Below are positions 35,117 to 41,317 of a stretch of 41,317 nucleotides of DNA, piece after piece (the first letter of the stretch is position 1; each line of letters starts with the position of its first letter). The notes under the pieces were generated by a model. It had not been told where the DNA came from, made no database searches, and saw only the letters and a program-made list of their open reading frames with translations. Source of the stretch: Fibrobacterota bacterium. Its GTDB lineage: Bacteria; Fibrobacterota; Chitinivibrionia; Chitinivibrionales; Chitinispirillaceae. Position numbers and translations under genes: made by a program. Where the stretch lies: positions 1 to 41,317 of the forward strand of contig JAEZKP010000107.1 of the NCBI GenBank assembly GCA_023436145.1, in the 5' to 3' direction.

Positions 35117-36016
35117 TTGGACGGATTTTTGTGTGTAAATAAACCACAAGGGCCATCTTCGTTTCAGATAGTTGCACAGCTGCGAAAAACATTAAAAACC
35201 AGGAAGATTGGACATACCGGGACTCTGGATCCCGAGGCCAGTGGTTTACTGGTTGTAGCTGTAGGCAGCGCCACACGCCTCATCCAGTATCTGCCCGGCG
35301 AACCCAAAGTCTACAGATTCGGTTTACAGTTCGGTTCTCAGACCGATACTCTTGATAGTAAAGGTACCGTAATCGCCTCCGGTGGAATATTCCCTTCATT
35401 AAACGATCTGAAGTCGGTACTTAATCTCTATCATGGTGAATATATGCAGTTGCCTCCGGCATTTTCGGCAAAAAAGATTGATGGAATAAGAGCATATCAG
35501 ATAGCAAGAAAAGGTGATACTCCCCAATTGACACCCTGCAGAGTCAGTATCTTTTCACTGGATCTTCTTCAGTATGACTCCTTCAGAGGCCTGGCAGAAC
35601 TGCAACTGAGTTGTTCAGGAGGTACTTATGTGCGGGCTCTGGTCAGAGATTTGGCATCAGAGCTGAACACATTTGGATTTGCCAGTTTTATCCAACGCAC
35701 CCGTTGTGGCAATTTCAATATCGATCAGGCAATGGAGATTGATGATATCAGTGATGCCGTTAACTATATTATGCCTGCCGCGGTTGTGCTGGGTAATGAA
35801 CCAAATATTCAACTTAGCGAGCATCTTCAGCAAAAGCTCATTCATGGAATGGATATTTCATTACCGGAGATGGATAGTTCAGGTATCAGACGGATTTTTG
35901 CTTATTGCGGTACACATCTGCTTGCTGTTCTGCAATGGCAACAGGGATCGATGTATCATCCTGTAGCTGTATTCCCCTTATCAGGTGATAACCATGAAGC
36001 TTCTTTCAATCGATGA
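35117..36016 (+). CDS. truB: tRNA pseudouridine-55 synthase TruB
   Basis: 299 codons from a TTG start three bases after the nrnA stop. MDGFLCVNKPQGPSSF and KIGHTGTLDPEASGLLVVAVG (catalytic Asp in GTLDP) are diagnostic, as are GSQTDTLDSKG and GGTYVRALVRDLASEL. It forms pseudouridine 55 in the T loop of tRNAs. Its end overlaps ribF by 23 bases. Confidence 0.94.
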   Translation: MDGFLCVNKPQGPSSFQIVAQLRKTLKTRKIGHTGTLDPEASGLLVVAVGSATRLIQYLPGEPKVYRFGLQFGSQTDTLDSKGTVIASGGIFPSLNDLKSVLNLYHGEYMQLPPAFSAKKIDGIRAYQIARKGDTPQLTPCRVSIFSLDLLQYDSFRGLAELQLSCSGGTYVRALVRDLASELNTFGFASFIQRTRCGNFNIDQAMEIDDISDAVNYIMPAAVVLGNEPNIQLSEHLQQKLIHGMDISLPEMDSSGIRRIFAYCGTHLLAVLQWQQGSMYHPVAVFPLSGDNHEASFNR

Positions 36017-36944
36017 TTTTCTTCCTGTTCAAGAAAAGACCGTCCTTTCAGTTGGAAATTTCGATGGTGTACATCGGGGCCATGAGTTACTTATCAGGCA
36101 AGTCATTGATAAAGCAAAACAACTGGGGGTTTGTTCTGCGCTGGTTACCTTTGAACCACACACCCGGGCCGCCCTGTATCCGGAATTGCCGCAGCATTTG
36201 CTTACTACATTTGAAGAAAAAGCGACCTTAATAGGAAAATCCGGTATAGATTATCTTTTTAAAATTCCTTTTGATACATCTTTCAGTCAGACATCACCAG
36301 AATCATTTGTGGAAAATATTCTGATTTCCCGACTTCATATGGCCGCATGGATTATGGGAGAGGGGCACGCGGTAGGTAAAAACCGTTCCGGGGGCAAGAA
36401 ATTTTTGCGTGACACGGTGAGCAAATACCATATTCCTATATTTACCGCGGATCTTCTGGAGATGGAGTCATCTGTTATTTCATCCACCCGGATTCGCCAG
36501 TTGATTACAGAAGGATGCTTAAGCGAAGCAGTGGAAATGTTAGGGCATCCTTACCTGATTTCAGTTGAAAGGATAGAAGGATTAAAGATCGGCTCTCAAA
36601 TCGGCTATCCGACCCTCAATTTTAGAAGGCCGCCTTCGCAGAAAGTTATTCCACCACCGGGGGTTTATGCCGCAGAGCTGGAATTTAATGATACAGTGCT
36701 CACCGGGGCACTCTATTTTGGTGATTGTCCCACTTTTAGTGACAGGGATACCCATTTTGAGTTTCATGCTCTGGATTTGAAAGAAGCAACTCCACAGTTA
36801 GGAGAAACTGCCCATATCTGGATTCATCGCTTTATGCGCAGAGACCAGGCATTTTCAAATACAGAGGAACTGGTGAGACATATTCAACAGGATATAAACC
36901 AAATAAGAAATTTTTTTTCAGAGGAGAGAGTCCAATGGCGTTAA
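35994..36944 (+). CDS. ribF: Bifunctional riboflavin kinase / FAD synthetase
   Basis: 316 codons from the ATG at 35994 (AGGTG eight bases before); a GTG at 35985 is in frame but overlaps that site. N-terminal FAD synthetase domain with VLSVGNFDGVHRGHELL and ISSTRIRQLI; C-terminal riboflavin kinase domain with GLKIGSQIGYPTLNF and GVYAAEL. It makes FMN and then FAD, relevant to the flavin enzyme of the CO dehydrogenase cluster, though this is a housekeeping gene. Overlaps rpsO by 10 bases. Confidence 0.94.
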   Translation: MKLLSIDDFLPVQEKTVLSVGNFDGVHRGHELLIRQVIDKAKQLGVCSALVTFEPHTRAALYPELPQHLLTTFEEKATLIGKSGIDYLFKIPFDTSFSQTSPESFVENILISRLHMAAWIMGEGHAVGKNRSGGKKFLRDTVSKYHIPIFTADLLEMESSVISSTRIRQLITEGCLSEAVEMLGHPYLISVERIEGLKIGSQIGYPTLNFRRPPSQKVIPPPGVYAAELEFNDTVLTGALYFGDCPTFSDRDTHFEFHALDLKEATPQLGETAHIWIHRFMRRDQAFSNTEELVRHIQQDINQIRNFFSEERVQWR

Positions 36945-37204
36945 CCAAAGAACGCAAACAGGAAATAACCAGTACTTATGGGAAATCCGAAAAGGATACA
37001 GGTAATACCGATGTACAGATTGCACTTCTGACTGAGCGGATTAATCACTTAACCGAGCATGTCAAGGTAAACCCCAAAGATCATCATACCCGGTATGGAC
37101 TTCTGAAACTGGTTGGAGAGCGTCGTTCTTTACTTGATTATTTAATAAAAGTCGATATCGACAGATACCGTACTTTAATTAAGAAACTCAATATTAGAAA
37201 ATAG
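36935..37204 (+). CDS. rpsO: Ribosomal protein S15
   Basis: 89 codons, exact usual length; GAGGAGAGAG lies before the ATG. TDVQIALLTERINHLTEHVKVNPKDHHTRYGLLKLVGERRSLLDYL is the S15 signature. It binds the central domain of 16S rRNA. Confidence 0.97.
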   Translation: MALTKERKQEITSTYGKSEKDTGNTDVQIALLTERINHLTEHVKVNPKDHHTRYGLLKLVGERRSLLDYLIKVDIDRYRTLIKKLNIRK

Positions 37205-37336
37205 CGGTTGAGGTGTATCCCACCGCAATCTCCTTCTTACGACCATGGAGCGCCCACCGGCTTGCTGAATTCATGCTCATTTGGTGGTTATGAAAAATTG
37301 CAACTCTCTCTCTGGCCTGTACAAAAATCCCACAGA

Positions 37337-37366
37337 CGGCAAATTTTTGCCGCCTCTCTTTTTTTT
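37337..37366 (+). terminator. Rho-independent terminator between rpsO and pnp
   Basis: CGGCAAA-TT-TTTGCCG stem, then a CCTCTC spacer and eight T. It ends the translation operon about 130 bp after rpsO and lies 50 bp before pnp, so pnp depends on read-through or on a promoter close to its start. Confidence 0.75.
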
Positions 37367-37415
37367 ATGGTTACATGGATGACTATATATAAAAATCTAA
37401 CATCAGGAGTTATAG

Positions 37416-39488
37416 ATGACTCGTATCAATGTAGAAACCGAAATCTCTGATATCAAGGTTTCTCTGGAAACAGGCCGCATTGCAAAGCAGGCTGATGGTT
37501 CGGTGATTGCCAGGATCGGTGACACCATGGTTTTAGCTACAGTGTGTAGCGGTTCCGAAGCAGATTCTGATTTCTTTCCACTCACTGTCGAATATGTAGA
37601 AAAAACATACGCTGCAGGTAAAATCCCTGGAGGCTTTGTAAAAAGAGAAGGTAAACCCAGTGAAAAGGAAATCCTCTCTGCCAGAATTGTGGACCGTCCC
37701 ATACGTCCTCTTTTTCCTAAAGGATATAGAACAGAAGTTCAGATAGTTTGTACAGTCATTTCTGCAGATGACAATTATGATGCCGATGTTCTGGCAGTTA
37801 CTGCCGCCTCAAGTGCACTTTGTGTTTCGGATCTTCCTTTCAGAGAACCGGTTGCCTGTGTACGGGTGGGACTGATTGACGGACAGTTCAAAGTGTTCCC
37901 GTCTCTGGCTCAGACCGAAGCTGGTGATTTGGATTTAGTGGTGGCTGGCACAGAGGATTCGATAATGATGGTGGAAGGCGGCTGCTCTGAACTTAGCGAA
38001 GATCAACTGATCGAAGCCCTTCTTCTGGCTCACAAACATATCAAAGATCTGGTTGCTTTACAAAAAGAGCTTATTGCCAAAGTTGGCAAAGGTCCCAAAG
38101 AAGAGTATCCGGTTAAGGAAGTCAATCCTGAAATCCTGGATGCGGTTACATCTCTGGTAAAAGACCGGATTCACGAAATCAGTTTCTGCGGGAATAAAAA
38201 ACAGCGTTATAGCGGCATCGACGCTCTTAGGGAAGAAGTACAAAAAGCCCTGGCAGAAAAATTCCCTGATTCAGCAGCTGAAATCGAATCCATTTTCACA
38301 GACATTGAGCGTAAGGACATCCGACAGACGATACTCGAACAGGGTATCAGAATAGGTGGAAGAAAACTTGATGAAATCCGTAATATCACCTGTGAACTTG
38401 ACATACTTCCCAGGGCTCACGGATCAGCTCTTTTTACCCGGGGCGAAACTCAGGCTCTGGTTGCCACCACTCTGGGAACCAAACTCGATGAACAACACAT
38501 CGACAGTATCCAGGGCGAATACGACAAATCCTATATGCTCCATTATAATTTCCCTCCATACTCTGTAGGCGAAGTCAAGAGACTTGGAACTGTATCCAGA
38601 CGTGAAGTCGGACATGGACATCTGGCAGAACGTTCACTGGCACCTGTTCTTCCTGATGAGAAGAGCTTTCCTTACACAATCAGGGTGGTCTCTGAGATTA
38701 TGGAATCCAACGGATCCTCATCGATGGCATCAGTCTGCGGTTCTTCTTTATCGCTGATGGCAGCAGGAGTACCTATTAAAGGACATGTGGCTGGAGTTGC
38801 TATGGGCCTGGTAAAAGAGGGCGAAAAAGTGGCAATTCTTACCGACATTCTGGGCACCGAAGACCATGTGGGTGATATGGATTTCAAGGTGGCTGGTACT
38901 CGAGATGGTGTTACAGCCATTCAGATGGATATAAAAATTCATGGTATTACTCCCGAACTCATGAAAGAGGCTCTGGAAAGGGCTAACAATGCCCGTATGC
39001 GTATTATCGATATAATGGAGCAGACAATTACTTCATCCCGTAAAGAGCTTTCTGCTTTTGCTCCCAGAATCAGTACTATTACCATCGATAAAGAGAAAAT
39101 CCGTGAAGTTATTGGTCCCAGCGGTAAGGTAATAAGAGAAATTCAGGAAACCACCGGTACTACAATATTCATCGAAGATGATGGTACAATTCAGATTGCC
39201 GCGACCAATAAAGAGCAGCGTGATGCCGCTCTCAAAAGAATAAGAGGTATCGTGGCTGAACCTGAACTGGGTGCAGTTTACGATGGTGTGGTAAAATCTG
39301 TGGTGGAATTCGGTGCATTTGTCGAATTTCTTCCTGGTAAAGAAGGACTGGTACACATTTCCGAGCTTGATCTTCAAAGAGTCGCCAAAGTCGAGGATAT
39401 CCTCAATGTTGGAGATAAAGTGAAAGTTAAACTGATCGGGTTCGACCGGTTCGGAAAAGTAAAATTAAGCCGCAAGGCTCTTCTGTAA
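37416..39488 (+). CDS. pnp: Polyribonucleotide nucleotidyltransferase (PNPase)
   Basis: 690 codons, usual length. Two RNase PH domains (SVIARIGDTMVLATVCSG; GETQALVATTLGT and YDKSYMLHYNFPPYSVGEVKRLG), a helical linker, then KH (IREVIGPSGKVIREIQETTG) and S1 (GAVYDGVVKSVVEFGAFVEF). It degrades RNA 3' to 5' using phosphate and can add tails. CAGGAG precedes the ATG. Confidence 0.97.
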   Translation: MTRINVETEISDIKVSLETGRIAKQADGSVIARIGDTMVLATVCSGSEADSDFFPLTVEYVEKTYAAGKIPGGFVKREGKPSEKEILSARIVDRPIRPLFPKGYRTEVQIVCTVISADDNYDADVLAVTAASSALCVSDLPFREPVACVRVGLIDGQFKVFPSLAQTEAGDLDLVVAGTEDSIMMVEGGCSELSEDQLIEALLLAHKHIKDLVALQKELIAKVGKGPKEEYPVKEVNPEILDAVTSLVKDRIHEISFCGNKKQRYSGIDALREEVQKALAEKFPDSAAEIESIFTDIERKDIRQTILEQGIRIGGRKLDEIRNITCELDILPRAHGSALFTRGETQALVATTLGTKLDEQHIDSIQGEYDKSYMLHYNFPPYSVGEVKRLGTVSRREVGHGHLAERSLAPVLPDEKSFPYTIRVVSEIMESNGSSSMASVCGSSLSLMAAGVPIKGHVAGVAMGLVKEGEKVAILTDILGTEDHVGDMDFKVAGTRDGVTAIQMDIKIHGITPELMKEALERANNARMRIIDIMEQTITSSRKELSAFAPRISTITIDKEKIREVIGPSGKVIREIQETTGTTIFIEDDGTIQIAATNKEQRDAALKRIRGIVAEPELGAVYDGVVKSVVEFGAFVEFLPGKEGLVHISELDLQRVAKVEDILNVGDKVKVKLIGFDRFGKVKLSRKALL

Positions 39489-39494
39489 TTTCGG

Positions 39495-39513
39495 GGGGAG
39501 GTTGCCCCTCCCC
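39495..39513 (+). terminator. Hairpin after pnp
   Basis: A 7-bp stem GGGGAGG/CCTCCCC with a 5-base loop, seven bases after the stop, followed by a T/C-rich stretch. Likely terminator or 3' end stabiliser. Confidence 0.55.
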
Positions 39514-39567
39514 TATTCTTTCTTCTGTTTACGTTTGTTTTTAACCCCTGTCTGAAGATTCTTTCCT

Positions 39568-40020
39568 ATGAATAACGATACTATACTGGTAAAAAGGCTA
39601 AACCATGCTCAAGGTCTCCCTCTTCCCAGGCGGATGACCCGGGGCTCCAGTGGCTGTGATGTCTGTGCAGCTGTTGATGCAGAGTTAATTATTCCTGCCG
39701 GTGGCAGAGCTCTTGTGCCTACAGGTTTATGCCTGGAGATTCCTGAAGGGTATGAAGTACAGGTTCGCCCGCGAAGCGGACTATCTTTCAAATCAGGTGT
39801 TACAGTTCTGAATGCTCCGGGGACAATCGATGCGGACTACCGTGGTGAAGTCAAGATCATCCTGGCAAATTTCGGTGATCAACCTTTTACTATTAATAGA
39901 GGTGACCGTATAGCTCAGTTAGTCCCGGCAAGCGTTGCAGCAACTATGGACTTTACTGAAAACGAATCCATCACTGAGACAACCAGAGGTGCAGGCGGTT
40001 TCGGCCACACCGGTGTTTAA
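39568..40020 (+). CDS. dut: dUTP pyrophosphatase
   Basis: 150 codons, typical length for the trimeric enzyme. All five motifs are visible: GSSGCDVCAA, RPRSGLSFKSG, NAPGTIDADYRGEVKIIL (catalytic Asp), GDRIAQLV and a C-terminal RGAGGFGHTG arm. It hydrolyses dUTP to dUMP. Downstream of pnp, as is common. Confidence 0.95.
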   Translation: MNNDTILVKRLNHAQGLPLPRRMTRGSSGCDVCAAVDAELIIPAGGRALVPTGLCLEIPEGYEVQVRPRSGLSFKSGVTVLNAPGTIDADYRGEVKIILANFGDQPFTINRGDRIAQLVPASVAATMDFTENESITETTRGAGGFGHTGV

Positions 40021-40098
40021 GTCTATTGAAAAACGATCAGTTTTTGTGGTAGCTGTTTTTCAAAACAGATACACTGCAATTTGTGCACAGGCATTCTT

Positions 40099-41076
40099 TC
40101 AGACTTCCACTTTTATATTCTTTTCGATTTCATCTTTATATAACTGTGCCAGCGTAAGATGTACATGCTTTCCTAATTGATCAAATCCGGTTGAGCTGAC
40201 ATTTGAGATCACCTGTTTTGACCCGGATGCACCAGGTATTACCACACTGACCTCCGGATAGTCAAGAATGTATCGCAGAGCAAACTGCGACATGGACATA
40301 GAAGCTGGTACCAAGGGGCGAATCCGGTCCACCAGATCCAGTCCGTACTCGAAATCCAGTCCAGAGAAAGTCTCCCCGGCATTAAATGCCTGCCCATCTC
40401 TGTTATATGAGCGGTGATCAGAAGGAGAAAAAGTGGTATTTCTGGTATATTTACCACTAAGAAGACCACTGGCCAGGGGAAGCCGGATTATCAGGGCGAC
40501 TTTTTTCTCTGCAGCCTTTCTGAATAGTGTCTGAAGCGGTTTCTGACGGAAAATATTAAACACAATCTGCAATGAAGTCAAATCATCCTGCTCAAGACAG
40601 ATGAGAGCCTGTTCCACTGTTTCCACACTGGCCCCGAAATACCGGATCTTTCCCTCATCTCTCAGCACACGTAACCAGTCGAATATTTCACCGCTTTTTA
40701 ACCAGCGAGCAGGGATACAATGCAACTGTGTCAGATCAATCACTTCCCTGCCAAGTCGCTGCAGAGAATTCTCAGTACACTTTCTCAATATATCCAGAGA
40801 ATAATTATCAGGATATCCTTCCAGTCGTCCCAGTTTGCTGGCTACAAAAGTCCTCTCAGATTGGGTCTGTAAGAATTTTCCTATCATTGATTCGCTTTTT
40901 CCGGCACCATAAACATCGGCGGTGTCAAAAAAATTAACTCCGCAATCCAGAGCTGATTTCAGGATGGAATATACTTCTGAATCGGAAATGTCACCCCAGT
41001 CTCCCCCAAACTGCCAGGTCCCCAAGCCCACTTCTGAAACCCTGAACCCTGTATTTCCGAATTCCCTGTATTGCAT
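40099..41076 (-). CDS. Aldo/keto reductase
   Basis: 325 codons from the ATG at 41076 with AAAGGAG before it; a longer frame from 41103 lacks a site. The catalytic set is present: Asp and Tyr in FFDTADVYGAGKSE, Lys in FVASKLG, His in LTQLHC. The end region YPEVSVVIPGASGSKQV is the cofactor-binding part, probably for NADPH. Substrate unknown. It converges with dut; CTGTTTT/AAACAG at about 40050 may form a weak terminator. Confidence 0.92.
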   Translation of the reverse strand: MQYREFGNTGFRVSEVGLGTWQFGGDWGDISDSEVYSILKSALDCGVNFFDTADVYGAGKSESMIGKFLQTQSERTFVASKLGRLEGYPDNYSLDILRKCTENSLQRLGREVIDLTQLHCIPARWLKSGEIFDWLRVLRDEGKIRYFGASVETVEQALICLEQDDLTSLQIVFNIFRQKPLQTLFRKAAEKKVALIIRLPLASGLLSGKYTRNTTFSPSDHRSYNRDGQAFNAGETFSGLDFEYGLDLVDRIRPLVPASMSMSQFALRYILDYPEVSVVIPGASGSKQVISNVSSTGFDQLGKHVHLTLAQLYKDEIEKNIKVEV

Positions 41077-41196
41077 TGCGACTCCTTTCCGTGATATTGG
41101 CACAAAGTCAATTCATTTGTTTGTAAATTGATTATTCTGATATTCAGTAACAATATGGAGAATTTGAGAAAGATTTCGTATTATTATAATATCAGA

Positions 41197-41317
41197 AGTG
41201 TCCGGTTAATTTAACAAACATAAGATTTCATAAGAAGTAGGGCACGCAAATAAATTCCAAATCACAAACACCAAATCCTAAACAAATCCCAATTACCAAT
41301 TATTCAAAATTCAAACA
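41197..41317. mobile_element. MITE-like short element, copy 2 (cut by window end)
   Basis: The left end AGTGTCCGGTTAATTTAAC with AAACAT (41197-41221) is the inverted counterpart of the right end of the copy near 24135-24160. From GAAGTAGGG (41233) on, the sequence nearly matches 23965-24046 in the same orientation. The window ends before the second terminal repeat. It lies upstream of the aldo/keto reductase, where it could affect that gene's promoter. Confidence 0.6.

Noticed and set aside
37208..37450. 80-codon ORF between rpsO and pnp
   Set aside because: It runs through a clear rho-independent terminator and into the pnp start; the composition is not protein-like.

Overview
The window reads as a chromosomal segment of an anaerobic or facultative, moderately AT-rich Gram-negative bacterium. 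Pointers are a lipoprotein with a lipobox, large multi-PAS histidine kinases, a full-length RapA, a nickel CO dehydrogenase, and glycogen synthase beside a GH57 enzyme. The translation cluster has the usual bacterial order. The exact phylum cannot be fixed from sequence alone; an FCB-group lineage such as Fibrobacterota, or a deltaproteobacterial-type lineage, would fit (inference). No rRNA, tRNA, CRISPR array, transposase or phage gene was found.

Layout. (1) 1-7350, signalling: a very large PAS/GAF histidine kinase on the minus strand, cut by the window start, whose N-terminus is a degenerate CheB-like domain; a spacer of about 570 bp with two tiny doubtful ORFs; a membrane hybrid kinase with a receiver domain; and a small coiled-coil protein. 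(2) 7351-10662: a 9-copy minisatellite abutting the 3' end of rapA on the minus strand. (3) 11125-19095: a tightly packed plus-strand cluster that is the most unusual part. A Ser/Thr-kinase-like protein with HGN in place of HRD and two roadblock/LC7 proteins lead directly, with overlapping stops and starts, into CooF, CooS, a FAD/NAD oxidoreductase, a V4R-domain protein and CooC. (4) 19356-22314: glgA and a GH57 glucan enzyme. (5) 22448-26452: a GT-C-like membrane protein, a short-repeat element resembling a MITE, a HAD-UbiA fusion and a small RluA-type pseudouridine synthase. (6) 26453-27785: a second minisatellite, an inverted repeat and a lipoprotein. (7) 27927-40020: cca, then the conserved run rimP-nusA-infB-rbfA-nrnA-truB-ribF-rpsO-pnp-dut. 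(8) An aldo/keto reductase on the minus strand, and a second copy of the short-repeat element cut by the window end.

How the genes work together. CooS would interconvert CO and CO2, with CooC loading nickel. CooF would carry electrons to the FAD/NAD oxidoreductase, so CO oxidation could feed NAD(P)H (or the reverse). No acetyl-CoA synthase or energy-converting hydrogenase genes are present in the window. The kinase-like and roadblock proteins placed first in the same run suggest that CO metabolism is tied to a polarity- or signal-type module. That link is inferred from gene order only. The translation cluster is ordinary, apart from a possible promoter plus leader terminator ahead of rimP-nusA.
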